Assembly: GCF_004353915.1 (NCBI RefSeq)
Contig: NZ_SMRP01000019.1
Coordinates: 78,043-142,042 of the forward strand
From: Paraburkholderia silviterrae
Lineage (GTDB): Bacteria > Pseudomonadota > Gammaproteobacteria > Burkholderiales > Burkholderiaceae
Reading direction: 5' to 3'
Length of the DNA stretch: 64,000 nt
The notes under the pieces are model-generated. The model saw nothing but the letters and a program-made list of their open reading frames with translations. It was not told the origin of the DNA and did not search any database. Within the stretch, counting starts at the first letter, position 1; each line of letters opens with the position of its first letter. Of this stretch, positions 1-8,183 are shown piece by piece. Position numbers and translations under genes: made by a program.

Positions 1-915
1 CGCGTGTTCGGCGCGAAGTCGGCCAAGGTCGATCCCAAGGAAGTCAAGCGCCTGCGCGCGCAGCTCGAACACGGCCTCGGGCCGCGCCAGAACTGGGACG
101 GCCCATTGCTGCGCGAGCTATTCGGCGCGCTGTGGGAGCGCGCGGGGCGGCGGCGACGCTCGCCCGACCACGAGCGCCTGTGGCTGAACCTCGCAGGCTT
201 CTGCGTGCGGCCGGGCTTCGGCTATCCGCTCGACGAGTGGCGCGTCGAGCAGCTCTGGACCCTCTTCGACGATGGCATTCAGCACGTCAACGAAGGCCAG
301 GTGTGGTCCGAGTGGTGGACGCTGTGGCGGCGCACGGCGGGCGGTCTCGACGACGCGGCCCAGGAGCAGGTGCTGGAAGCGATGCGCTGGCTCGAAGAAG
401 CGGCGAGTTCGAAGAAGCACAAGCTGCCCTTCGATCCCGCCAAGCTCGGACATCAGGACATGGTGCGCCTCTACGCTTCGCTCGAACGGATCCCCGCCGA
501 GCGCAAGATCGAGATCGGCGAGCAGCTTTTGACGCGTTTGCAAAAGCCCGCCGAGAATCATCAGAGCTGGTGGGCCGTGGGCCGCATCGGCGCACGCCTG
601 CCCTTTTACGGCAGCGCGCATGGCGTCGTGGCGCCCGAGGTGGCTACGCGCTGGCTCGACGCCATCCTCGCGCTCGACTGGAGGAAGGTCGAGCCGGCCA
701 TGTTCGCCGCCGCGCAGATCGCGCGCATGACGGGCGACCGCTCGCGCGATCTGGAGCCCGCGGTGCGGGAGACGGTCCTGCGGCGGCTCGAAGGCGCGAA
801 CGCCCCGCAGACGTGGATCGAGATGGTGCGCGAAGTCGTGACGCTCGATAGCGCCGATACAGGCCGCGTGTTCGGCGAGGCGCTGCCGTCGGGCTTGAAG
901 CTGATGGCTGGCTGA
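1..915 (+). CDS. Hsp70-family protein, C-terminal part (partial, runs off left edge)
   Basis: The reading frame is open from the first base, so the gene starts outside the window and about 304 C-terminal residues are visible. The tryptophan-rich, helical sequence resembles the C-terminal extension (DUF3731 type) of the large Hsp70-like proteins of Burkholderiaceae, which differ from canonical DnaK. The ATPase domain is not in the window, so the Hsp70 assignment rests on recognising this tail. It would act as a cytosolic chaperone-like ATPase; no substrate can be inferred. It converges on argG, with the argG terminator hairpin between them. Confidence 0.65.
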   Translation, partial: RVFGAKSAKVDPKEVKRLRAQLEHGLGPRQNWDGPLLRELFGALWERAGRRRRSPDHERLWLNLAGFCVRPGFGYPLDEWRVEQLWTLFDDGIQHVNEGQVWSEWWTLWRRTAGGLDDAAQEQVLEAMRWLEEAASSKKHKLPFDPAKLGHQDMVRLYASLERIPAERKIEIGEQLLTRLQKPAENHQSWWAVGRIGARLPFYGSAHGVVAPEVATRWLDAILALDWRKVEPAMFAAAQIARMTGDRSRDLEPAVRETVLRRLEGANAPQTWIEMVREVVTLDSADTGRVFGEALPSGLKLMAG

Positions 916-981
916 ACACTCCGCGCGCCACGCGAACGCCGCTCACGGCGAGCGGCCGGACCACGCGGGACGGTGCCCGAT

Positions 982-1037
982 AAAAAATCCCCGCGCTCCA
1001 GGTCGTTCATTGCGAACGCCGGATTACGCGGGGATTT
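982..1037 (-). terminator. Intrinsic terminator of argG
   Basis: A perfect 11-bp inverted repeat (arm AAATCCCCGCG at 985-995, partner at 1027-1037) encloses a smaller GTTC/GAAC hairpin. Read on the minus strand the stem is followed directly by a run of T (complement of the A run at 982-987), so it ends leftward transcription from argG. It lies 52 bases past the argG stop codon. Confidence 0.85.
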
Positions 1038-1088
1038 GCGGCTTGCGGACCGCAACGGCGCCAGGCGCCGCGCGGTCCACCCGCCGAT

Positions 1089-2423
1089 TTACTTCTTTTC
1101 GCCCTTGATCTGCGGCAGCGCCGACGCCTCGCCCGGCGTGAGCAGGCCGACTTGCGCGTAGACGCGCAGCTTGTCGCGCGTGTCGGTGATGTCGAGATTG
1201 CGCATCGTCAGCTGGCCGATACGGTCACGCGGCGAGAAAGTCGAGGCAACCTTTTCCATCGACAGGCGTTCCGGCTGGTACGTCAGGTTCGGCGACTTCG
1301 TGCTCAGGATCGAGTAGTCGTTGCCGCGGCGCAACTCGAGCGTCACTTCGCCCGTGATCGCGCGCGCGACCCAGCGCTGGGCCGTTTCGCGCAGCATGAT
1401 CGCCTGCGGATCGAACCAGCGGCCCTGGTACAGCAGGCGGCCGAGGCGGCGGCCGTTCTCGCGGTACTGCTCGATGGTGTCTTCGTTGTGGATGCCCGTG
1501 ACGAGGCGCTCATAGGCGATGTGCAAGAGCGCGAGACCCGGGGCTTCGTAGATGCCGCGGCTCTTCGCTTCGATGATGCGGTTCTCGATCTGGTCGCTCA
1601 TGCCCAGACCGTGGCGGCCGCCGATGCGATTCGCTTCGAGCAGCAGCTCGACTGCGTCCGTGAAGGTCTTGCCGTTCAGCGCGACCGGCTGGCCTTCCTC
1701 GAAGCGGATCGTCACTTCCTCACGGTCGACCTTGACGTCGTCGCGCCAGAACGCCACGCCCATGATCGGGTTGACGATCTTGATGCCCGACTCGAGGCTT
1801 TCCAGATCCTTCGCCTCGTGCGTCGCGCCCAGCAGGTTCGAGTCCGTCGAGTAGGCCTTTTCCGCCGACATCTTGTACGCGAAGCCCGACTGGCGCATGA
1901 ACTCGGACATTTCCGAGCGGCCGCCGAGTTCGTCGATGAACAGCTGGTCGAGCCACGGCTTGTAGATCTTCAGATCCGGATTGACGAGCAGGCCGTAGCG
2001 GTAGAAGCGCTCGATGTCGTTGCCCTTGTAGGTCGAGCCGTCGCCCCAGATGTTGACGCCGTCTTCCTTCATCGCGGCGACGAGCATCGTGCCCGTCACG
2101 GCGCGCCCGAGCGGCGTGGTGTTGAAGTAGGTGACGCCACCGGTCGAGACATGGAACGCACTGCTTTGCAGCGCCGCGATGCCTTCGGCCACGAGCTGCG
2201 CGCGGCAGTCGATCAGGCGGGCGCCTTCGGCGCCGTATTCCGTCGCGCGGCGCGGGATCGAATCGTAGTCGTCCTCGTCGGGCTGGCCGAGGTTGGCAGT
2301 ATAGGCGTACGGCACGGCGCCCTTCTTGCGCATCCAGTGCAGCGCGGCGCTAGTGTCGAGGCCGCCCGAGAACGCAATACCTACTTTTTGACCAACCGGA
2401 ACACTTTCAAGAATCGTACTCAT
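1089..2423 (-). CDS. argG: Argininosuccinate synthase
   Basis: ATP-dependent condensation of citrulline and aspartate to argininosuccinate, the penultimate step of arginine synthesis, in the cytosol. The 444-residue product starts MSTILESVPVG and carries the PP-loop ATP-binding motif AFSGGLDTSA near residues 17-26. Length and sequence fit the E. coli-like long ArgG type (about 447 residues). The frame stays open for 186 codons upstream of the chosen ATG at 2423, but that part has no family similarity and the MSTILESVP start is the usual one. It is transcribed alone and ends at the terminator at 982-1037. No ARG box was confidently identified. Confidence 0.95.
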   Translation of the reverse strand: MSTILESVPVGQKVGIAFSGGLDTSAALHWMRKKGAVPYAYTANLGQPDEDDYDSIPRRATEYGAEGARLIDCRAQLVAEGIAALQSSAFHVSTGGVTYFNTTPLGRAVTGTMLVAAMKEDGVNIWGDGSTYKGNDIERFYRYGLLVNPDLKIYKPWLDQLFIDELGGRSEMSEFMRQSGFAYKMSAEKAYSTDSNLLGATHEAKDLESLESGIKIVNPIMGVAFWRDDVKVDREEVTIRFEEGQPVALNGKTFTDAVELLLEANRIGGRHGLGMSDQIENRIIEAKSRGIYEAPGLALLHIAYERLVTGIHNEDTIEQYRENGRRLGRLLYQGRWFDPQAIMLRETAQRWVARAITGEVTLELRRGNDYSILSTKSPNLTYQPERLSMEKVASTFSPRDRIGQLTMRNLDITDTRDKLRVYAQVGLLTPGEASALPQIKGEKK

Positions 2424-2832
2424 CGACAAAACCCGTTGAATGGAGGACAAAGACCAGGCGCATAGTTTACCCGATGCGCAGGGGCTGGCCCCCTGGGTCC
2501 GACAGAAATCGTGTCGAGCAACGGCTTTTTTAGCGCGATTTTGGGCAAATCTGGTCCGGCCTGCCCTGCTCTGGCCTCGTTTCGAGCCGCCTGGTTTGAC
2601 GCAGCCGAGCCTCGTCGGACACGTCCGACTCGGGCGCCAGTCACGCAACGGTTGGGTAACAGGGGGACAGCCGGCCATCGCGCCCCAAATCCACAAAAAC
2701 GCAGCGCCACGAGGCACGAAGCACGAGGCGCGAGCAGATGCGTAGAGCACGAAGCGCCCGGCATCGGTAACAGCCAGAGCTCGGCAAGCACCTGGAGCGA
2801 GATCCCCGACGGCGCGCGGCGCACCGTGTGCA
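2424..2832. other. No gene recognised between argG and the PAAR gene
   Basis: About 400 bases holding the argG upstream region. Several overlapping open frames exist on both strands but none has a recognisable product or good ribosome binding site. The argG promoter should lie near 2430-2500; I could not fix its -10/-35 elements. Confidence 0.5.
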
Positions 2833-3237
2833 TCAACCGGGGCTGTTGTCGGGCGGCTGTGGCGACAAGCCTGGCCAGGCCGTGGTGCCGGAATCCTCGG
2901 TACCAGGAACGACAGGCTGGCCTGCGTTCTCGCGATACCACCGCGGCGTGTACTGTCCGCCTTTATCCCGTGGCGACTCAATCGTGCTGAACAAACGTTG
3001 ACTGGCGATCAGCGTGCTGCCGCATGCGCTATGCATGCCATCCAGCGCCACCGGCTGCCCCTCGACGTTGAACCGGGACGAGCCCACGATCGCGTTGTTG
3101 CCGTGCAGCGGGCAGGAAACGAGATCGCCGACACGGGCGATCGGAAGGCCATCGTACTTTGTCGCTGGCGCGCCGGTGATGACTTGTCCGGCGTGATCAG
3201 TCACGTCGCCAAGCAAGATAATGAAACGGTGCGTCAA
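2833..3237 (-). CDS. PAAR domain-containing protein (type VI secretion spike tip)
   Basis: 134 residues. The first about 85 residues form a PAAR domain: glycine-rich beta repeats with the typical ARVGDLVSCPLHG and NVEGQPVALDGMHSACG segments, including the Cys/His residues that bind the tip zinc. PAAR proteins cap the VgrG spike of type VI secretion systems and can carry effectors. The remaining about 45 residues are Pro/Gly-rich with no known toxin motif. The ATG at 3237 follows an AAGGAGA ribosome binding site. No vgrG, effector or T6SS core gene is nearby, so this is an orphan; a decayed reading frame ends just upstream. Confidence 0.85.
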   Translation of the reverse strand: MTHRFIILLGDVTDHAGQVITGAPATKYDGLPIARVGDLVSCPLHGNNAIVGSSRFNVEGQPVALDGMHSACGSTLIASQRLFSTIESPRDKGGQYTPRWYRENAGQPVVPGTEDSGTTAWPGLSPQPPDNSPG

Positions 3238-3249
3238 TGCGCGTCTCCT

Positions 3250-3645
3250 TTACGCGGTGCGGAAGGGCATGTTTTTGCGGATCGAGACAACACGCAGATC
3301 GGCCGCGTCGTGCGGCAGAAACACCCGGTCCACGACCGACAGCACAGCGCGCGTGAGCGGCGCACCGCGCTAGTTGATGGGAATAGCCATCGACCACGAG
3401 CGAGTAAGGCCAGGCGCAGCGTAACAGAACTCCTGCCCGCCTCCGGTCTCGCGAGATCAAACGAATCGTTCGACCGCAACGAGCGAGTCCGGGACGTGCG
3501 TATCGGCATCTTGAGTCGGGCGCGCATCGATGACCGGCTCGACCCACTCGGCGAGATAGTCGAAATTGCGGTTGAAGTTCCGCGCGGGCAGCGGTGGGGT
3601 ACGCTCGATCGCCCACCCCACTCCACACGTTCGCAGCGCCTCCAA
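3250..3645 (-). pseudogene. Possible decayed gene upstream of PAAR
   Basis: One minus-strand frame reads as plausible protein (for example FNRNFDYLAEWVEPVIDARP and VVDRVFLPHDAADLRVVSI) from about 3645 to 3250. It is broken by in-frame stops near 3457 and near 3365. Its final stop lies 10 bases before the PAAR ribosome binding site, as expected for the upstream gene of an operon. I do not recognise the family. It could be a dead T6SS-associated partner gene or chance coding-like sequence. Confidence 0.3.
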
Positions 3646-3705
3646 ACAAGGCGGACGCCCCGGCCGGTCCCGAAGCGCCCGCGAACCTCAGCGGCCCCCT
3701 CCCGC

Positions 3706-5100
3706 TCAATTCCCCGCACTCACCTCGACGGTCTGCACGGCCGGATGCGCCACGGCGCCCTCCTGCGGCAGCGCCCAGCCGAGCCAGCGCGCACGATGCG
3801 CGAGCACCAGCATGAACGCCAGCGCCGCGAGCGCGCCGAAGGTCGCAAAACCCATCTGATAGCTGCCCGTGCTTTCTCGCGCGATGCCCATGACCACCGG
3901 CAGATAGAACCCGCCAATGCCGCCCGCCGCGCCCACGATGCCCGACATCAGGCCCGTGCGGCCGTGCCAGCGGCGCGGCACGAGCTGGAAGGTCGCGCCG
4001 TTGCCGAGGCCGAAGCACACATAGGTGAGCGCGAGCAGCGCGATGCCGGCGGAAAGCGGCGGCATCCACGCGGCGAACGCGAAATCGCACAGCGAGATGG
4101 CCGCGAGCAGCAGCACGAGCGCGCGCACGCCCGAGATACGGTCGGCGATCAGCCCGCCGACGGGGCGCACCATCGCACCCGTGAGCGCGAGCAGCGACAT
4201 GATCACGCCGGCCTCGAGCTTGGGCACCTGATAGAGCGAGACGAGCAGCGTCGTGACATACGACGACATGCCCACGAAGCCGCCGAAAGTGATGCTGTAC
4301 ACGAGCATGATGACCCAGGTGTCGCCTTCGGCGAGTACGCCGCGATAGTGGCGCGGCAGCACGGCAATCGCGAGCAGCGCGCCCATCACGGGCAGCAGCA
4401 ACACGCCGGTCTTGCCGGCGCCGAACACGCCCGCATGCACGGCGAGCACGAGCGCAATCAGGCCCGCCAGCGTGACGAAAAACGCGCGCAGCGCCTGCGC
4501 CGCGCTGCCCGACTTCTGGCCGAGATCGCGGGCCCAGAAGCACACGGCCGTCGCGGCGAGACCGAGCAGCGGCAGCGCCGCGCCCGTGGCATGCATCCAG
4601 CCGTGGCTGTTGGCGAGCCCCGGAAACAGGAAGCCGTCGAGCACCGCGCCGATATTGCCGGCGGCAGCGAGCCCGAGCACGAGGCCCTGCACCTTCGGCG
4701 GATAGTTGCTGCCCGCCATCGGCAGCGCCACCGCGAAGCTCGCGCCGCCCACACCCAGCAGCACGCCGAGCACGAGCAGCAGCGTATAGGACGGCGCGAC
4801 CGGCATCAGCGGCAGCACGAGCGCGGGAATCGCCGAAAGCGCGATGCCCATCAGCGCGACCTTGCGGCCGTCGCAGGCCTGGTAGAGATTGCCGAGTGTC
4901 ACGCGCAGAATGGCCGCGCCCAGCACCGGCACCGCGACGAGCAGGCCGAGCTCGGCCGGCGTCATCTTGATGTCCTTCTGGATGAACGGCGCGAGCGGGC
5001 CGAACATCACCCACACCGTAAAGCCAGTGTCGAAATACAGAAAACACGCGACCAGCGCGCGCCAGTTGCCACTCTTTAGCGAACTCAAAAGTTCTTTCAC
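3706..5100 (-). CDS. Nitrate/nitrite transporter, MFS superfamily (NarK/NasA type)
   Basis: 464 residues with about 12 membrane segments. It carries both nitrate-signature regions of the NNP family: the AGSNYPP...GLAAAGNIGAVL segment in the first half, and GLGNGATFQLVPRRW followed by GIVGAAGGIGGFYLP in the second. It should move nitrate and/or nitrite across the inner membrane. The start is a GTG at 5100 with GGAGAG about 8 bases upstream. The gene stands alone, without nas or nar enzyme genes nearby. Control is unusually clear: a sigma-54 promoter at 5338-5353, two hexaloop hairpins and a terminator in the 227-base leader, which suggests assimilatory (nitrogen-supply) rather than respiratory use. 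Confidence 0.92.
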   Translation of the reverse strand: MKELLSSLKSGNWRALVACFLYFDTGFTVWVMFGPLAPFIQKDIKMTPAELGLLVAVPVLGAAILRVTLGNLYQACDGRKVALMGIALSAIPALVLPLMPVAPSYTLLLVLGVLLGVGGASFAVALPMAGSNYPPKVQGLVLGLAAAGNIGAVLDGFLFPGLANSHGWMHATGAALPLLGLAATAVCFWARDLGQKSGSAAQALRAFFVTLAGLIALVLAVHAGVFGAGKTGVLLLPVMGALLAIAVLPRHYRGVLAEGDTWVIMLVYSITFGGFVGMSSYVTTLLVSLYQVPKLEAGVIMSLLALTGAMVRPVGGLIADRISGVRALVLLLAAISLCDFAFAAWMPPLSAGIALLALTYVCFGLGNGATFQLVPRRWHGRTGLMSGIVGAAGGIGGFYLPVVMGIARESTGSYQMGFATFGALAALAFMLVLAHRARWLGWALPQEGAVAHPAVQTVEVSAGN

Positions 5101-5177
5101 GAGGCTCTCTCCAGGTAATGAGTCTCGGCACGCCTGCGGCGCCCGGGTTCCGTTACTTCGTAGTCCGATTCAAAGGC

Positions 5178-5253
5178 GAAAACAAAACGGCGTCCCGAAG
5201 CGCATCCGCATGAAGCCGTTGCGCTCCATGGGATGCCACCTCGGGACGCCGTT
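5178..5253 (-). terminator. Leader terminator (attenuator) of the nitrate transporter
   Basis: On the minus strand, 13-bp complementary arms (AACGGCGTCCCGA at 5253-5241, partner at 5198-5186) enclose a second nested stem, and the hairpin is followed by TTTTGTTTT. It lies inside the 5' leader, 78 bases before the GTG start, so it would stop transcription before the gene. Its 5' arm overlaps hairpin P2 (5242-5259), so the two structures exclude each other. Confidence 0.85.
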
Positions 5254-5327
5254 GCCCCGCTTTGTTCGTCGCAATCGTCCCGCTTCCGCGTGACGAGCTG
5301 AAATCGCCGAGGCCGTCATTGGCCTCG
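5242..5327 (-). promoter_or_regulatory. Dual-hexaloop ANTAR-type antitermination element
   Basis: Two minus-strand hairpins each have a six-base loop with A at position 1 and G at position 4, the signature bound by ANTAR-domain antiterminators such as NasR/NasT. P1 (5327-5308) has stem CGAGGCC/GGCCTCG and loop AATGAC. P2 (5259-5242) has stem CGGGGC/GTCCCG with one G-U pair and loop AACGGC. The 3' half of P2 is the same sequence as the 5' arm of the following terminator. Stabilising P2 would therefore block termination. P1 begins at the transcription start predicted from the sigma-54 promoter. The ANTAR protein gene is not in this window. Confidence 0.85.
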
Positions 5328-5337
5328 CGGGGTATCA

Positions 5338-5353
5338 AGCAATACGTATGCCA
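5338..5353 (-). promoter_or_regulatory. Sigma-54 promoter of the nitrate transporter
   Basis: The minus strand reads TGGCATACGTATTGCT, an exact match to the consensus TGGCAYRNNNNTTGCW with correct -24 (GG) to -12 (GC) spacing. The predicted start, about 12 bases downstream near 5327, coincides with the first base of hairpin P1. Activation would need an enhancer-binding protein such as NtrC; no clear NtrC dyad was identified upstream. Confidence 0.85.
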
Positions 5354-5603
5354 GTGACAGAGGGAAATGAAATGTGATGACCGCAACGGCTTGCGACACG
5401 GGCCGCGCGCGGGTGGCCGCGTTTTCGTGACGGAACGTCCGGGACGCGCATCGAGCAGCGCAACCCACTGTTGATGTGCGATTCATGAAAGCTGCTGGTG
5501 CACTGCAGCGTAACCGCGCACCAGAGCCGGGCGCGGGTGCCTCCCACGCGGCGACCTATTATTGAATCGAGCGAAGTGCTCGGCCTCGCACTGGAGGCAC
5601 ATC

Positions 5604-6077
5604 ATGAGACCCGCTGGATGGATACTGCTGGGCACGCTGGCCTTCGTCGCTTTCGCCGTTTGGTCGGAGAGCGTTGCAGCGAATACCGTGAGGCTCGCTG
5701 CGGCCTCGTCCTCGCCAGCCACGCCGATCGCGCAAGCCGCAGCAGCGCCGACGATCGCCATCGTTTCCGGCACGTGGGGGGCCAATTGCGGTGCGCCGCG
5801 CGGCAATGCCACGCGCGATCTCGCGCAGCACTGCGATGGCTTGCTTACCTGCGGGTACGTGCTTGGCGCGCACGCGCCGGGCTCGCCATCGACTCCCGCG
5901 CCCAAGGCGCTGCCCTCCGGGCGCCAGATGACGTCCTTCGCGACATGCCGCGTGGACTATCGCGCGCAATGGCGATGCGGCAGCCGCGAGTTTCATGACG
6001 CATCGCTCAGCGCAGGCGCCTCGCCCGGCGACACGCTCGTGCTGAGCTGCGTGCGCGAAAACGGGCCGGGACACTGA
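5604..6077 (+). CDS. Small exported cysteine-rich protein, possibly lectin-like
   Basis: 157 residues. The ATG at 5604 is preceded by GGAGG at 5593-5597 with ideal spacing; an earlier in-frame start at 5562 lacks this. The first about 25 residues are a signal peptide (RPAGWILLGTLAFVAFAVW). The mature part has six cysteines. The pattern TWGANCG, then GNATRDLAQHCDGLLTCGY and a terminal LSC resembles the spacing in SUEL-type (galactose-binding lectin) folds seen in some bacterial secreted proteins. That similarity is from memory and untested. It would act in the periplasm or outside the cell. It does not look operonic with its neighbours. Confidence 0.6.
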   Translation: MRPAGWILLGTLAFVAFAVWSESVAANTVRLAAASSSPATPIAQAAAAPTIAIVSGTWGANCGAPRGNATRDLAQHCDGLLTCGYVLGAHAPGSPSTPAPKALPSGRQMTSFATCRVDYRAQWRCGSREFHDASLSAGASPGDTLVLSCVRENGPGH

Positions 6078-6097
6078 AGCCCCGCCCTCCACGACCA

Positions 6098-6907
6098 TCA
6101 CGCCCCCGATAGCGCTCCGGCCGTTACCGCCTGCTCGATATGCGCGGCAAAGCCGGTGCGGCCCGGCGCGATCTCGTCGCGCAACGTGAGCGCCGGAATC
6201 TCGTACGCCCCCGCATTCTGCGGACGAAACGCAATCGGCGCGGCGCTCCATAGCGTATCGAGCCGCTCGCCCAATGCCTCACGCGTGGCCGCGAAGCGTT
6301 CTTCGTCCATGCGCCCGGTGCGATACACGACGAACGGCGGCAGCACGTCGAAGCCCGGGTAGTAGAGCACGCCATGCTGGATCGGAAACAGGATGTCGTC
6401 GATCGGCCCGTTGACGCCGCGCGCGCCGTAGTGCGACTCCCAGCCGCCCGCCGTCACGACCAGCATCGCGCGCTTGCCCGCGAGCGTGCCTTCGCCATAG
6501 CGACTGCCCCAACGCTGGTCGGAATGCTCTCCCACGCCATAGCCGAACCCATAGGCATAGACGCGCTCGATCCAGCCCTTGAGGATCGCGGGCATCGAAA
6601 ACCACCAGAGCGGGAACTGCAGGATGACTGCGTCGGCCCACCGCCGCTTGTCCTGCTCGCACGCGATGTCCGTGCTTTGCGTGCCGCTCTCGAAAGCGTG
6701 CTTCGATTCGAGAGAAGGATTGAACGGCGCGGCGGCATCGCGCCCGGGCGCGTCCTGCGTATCCAGTACCGCCTTCCAGTTCATTGCGTAGAGGTCCGAA
6801 ACCTGCACCGCATGGCCCGCCCGCGTGAGACGGTCGTGCGCGAAATCCTTGAGCGCCCCGTTGAGCGAGCGCGGCTCGGGATGGGCGTAGACGATGAGTA
6901 CGTTCAT
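6098..6907 (-). CDS. NAD(P)H dehydrogenase (quinone), flavodoxin-like fold
   Basis: 269 residues of the Flavodoxin_2 / NQO1-like family: two-electron reduction of quinones using FAD or FMN and NAD(P)H, in the cytosol. It begins with the flavodoxin strand-loop VLIVYAHPEPRSLNGAL. The flavin-contact segment LQFPLWWFSMPAILKGWIER and the TAGGWESHYG loop lie mid-protein. It faces a truncated LysR gene (7007-7090) across a short intergenic region, the common divergent layout of such reductases and their regulators. Here the regulator is broken, so control may be lost or taken over by another protein. Confidence 0.88.
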   Translation of the reverse strand: MNVLIVYAHPEPRSLNGALKDFAHDRLTRAGHAVQVSDLYAMNWKAVLDTQDAPGRDAAAPFNPSLESKHAFESGTQSTDIACEQDKRRWADAVILQFPLWWFSMPAILKGWIERVYAYGFGYGVGEHSDQRWGSRYGEGTLAGKRAMLVVTAGGWESHYGARGVNGPIDDILFPIQHGVLYYPGFDVLPPFVVYRTGRMDEERFAATREALGERLDTLWSAAPIAFRPQNAGAYEIPALTLRDEIAPGRTGFAAHIEQAVTAGALSGA

Positions 6908-7006
6908 GCTGAAGCTCCGCTGGTTGAATCGATCGGGTGAATGGCACTCAGCATAGGGAACCGTCTGCTATATTTGAAATGAATATCGGCAATGACAGGT
7001 ATTACG

Positions 7007-7090
7007 ATGCTTAATCCACGCCGCCTCGATCTCAATCTGCGGGTCACGCTCGTGTTCGCCCACAAAATAAATAAAAAAAGAAAACAATAA
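7007..7090 (+). pseudogene. 5' stump of a LysR-type regulator gene
   Basis: The ATG at 7007 begins MLNPRRLDLNLRVTLVFAHK, matching the first helix of LysR regulators (typically MLNPRRLDLNLLVTLDAL). It then runs into very AT-rich sequence and stops after 27 codons. The divergent partner, a quinone reductase, is intact. The break lies near 7055-7065, where composition changes abruptly from GC-rich to A-rich. Confidence 0.7.
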
Positions 7091-7502
7091 AAACGAAAAC
7101 AGGCGCCTGAGTATCACCCAATAAAAACCGAAACAAGTAAGACAACAGAAAGAAATAGGAGGATTCCGCCCAGACGGAGCGACGGAGCCAGTGATGCGGC
7201 GGCGATAACGCCCCTTATCGCGGCTTGCCGCCTGGCCCTCGCCGGATCCGCGAGGGCCACCGGTACGGTGCGCCGCCCCGCCGGCTCATCGAGGCACGGC
7301 TGACGCAGACGTCTTCCCTTGTTGAGGCGGCAGGCCGCCACTCAGCTACTTCCGGTCTCGGCCAAAAACGGTCCTTCGCGAGGGTCACCACATCGCGGAC
7401 GATCGGCACAAAAACGAGTGCCGATGACGGTAGTTGGGTGACGCGTCGAGGTCGCGAGAGCCGTGGACCATATGCATGCAGTGGCAGGCTCGTCATGTTT
7501 GT
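7091..7502. other. No gene recognised; A-rich junction sequence
   Basis: The first about 70 bases are A-rich (runs of AAAAA between 7060 and 7150), unlike the surroundings, and mark a junction next to the broken LysR gene. The rest returns to normal GC without a credible gene. The region lies downstream of the NarL-type regulator, which ends at 7503. Confidence 0.5.
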
Positions 7503-8165
7503 CTACACCATGACGTATCCGTACCGCATACCGAGCATCACTGCTTCGGTGCGATTGGTCGCGCCGAGTTTGCCGAAGATCGAGGAGAGGTGGAATTTCA
7601 CCGTGTTGTCCGAGATATCGAGTTGCCGCGCGATCTCCTTGTTGCCGAGTCCGTCGGCGAGCATCGCCAGCACTTCGATCTCCCGTAAGGTCAAGGCTTC
7701 GAACGGTTCGCCGGATGCCATCTGGCTCGACGGTTTGCGTGCGGCCAGCAGCCTTGCGAGGAGGTCGGGCGAAAGCACGCAAAGGCCCGCGGCGACCGCT
7801 TCGATGGACACGACGATTTCGGCAGGTATCGCGTTGCGCGGCAGGATCGCCGTCGCATCGGCGGGCAGCGCGTCAAGGCTCCAGTCGCTATCCGGGTCGT
7901 CGAGCAGCAGAACGAGCGCCGACGGTCCGTGTTCGAATAGCGTCTTGAGCGCGTCGCTCGCCTCCGGCTCGATGTCGGTCACGACCACATCCGGCACCGA
8001 ACCGGCGAGGCAATCGACGAGCGTTTCGGCGTCGGCTGCGCTACCCAGGAACCCGAATGCCGGGTTCGCCTCGACAAGCGTTTGCAGGCTTGCACGCACC
8101 TGCGGCGATGCCGCAATCACCGCGACCTGCACCGGCCCCATGTGTACCCTCTGTCCATCCGACAT
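7503..8165 (-). CDS. NarL/FixJ-family response regulator with degenerate receiver
   Basis: 220 residues. The C-terminal LuxR-type helix-turn-helix is clear (LTLREIEVLAMLADGLGNKE, ISDNTVKFHLSSIFGKLGA). The N-terminal half is receiver-like but the acidic pair that normally follows strand 1 reads VAVIAASP. The phospho-acceptor position is kept (VVVTDIEP), while the conserved lysine region reads ILPRN. Phosphorylation-dependent switching is therefore doubtful. A second possible ATG (8141, MGPVQVAV) has a GAGGG site. It follows the HtrA-like protease gene by 18 bases and is probably co-transcribed with it. Confidence 0.85.
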   Translation of the reverse strand: MSDGQRVHMGPVQVAVIAASPQVRASLQTLVEANPAFGFLGSAADAETLVDCLAGSVPDVVVTDIEPEASDALKTLFEHGPSALVLLLDDPDSDWSLDALPADATAILPRNAIPAEIVVSIEAVAAGLCVLSPDLLARLLAARKPSSQMASGEPFEALTLREIEVLAMLADGLGNKEIARQLDISDNTVKFHLSSIFGKLGATNRTEAVMLGMRYGYVMV

Positions 8166-8183
8166 TTAGCCGCTTCCCGGACC

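Noticed and set aside
1152..2465. A 437-codon plus-strand frame opposite argG
   Set aside because: Antisense shadow of argG; sequence rich in Arg/Asp/Val with no recognisable family.
2424..2981. 186-codon N-terminal extension of argG
   Set aside because: The extension has no ArgG similarity and the MSTILESVP start at 2423 is standard for the family.
2998..5079. A 693-codon plus-strand frame opposite the nitrate transporter
   Set aside because: It is a mirror of the GC-rich codon pattern of the real minus-strand gene; its product is low-complexity (His/Arg/Glu-rich) with no domain.
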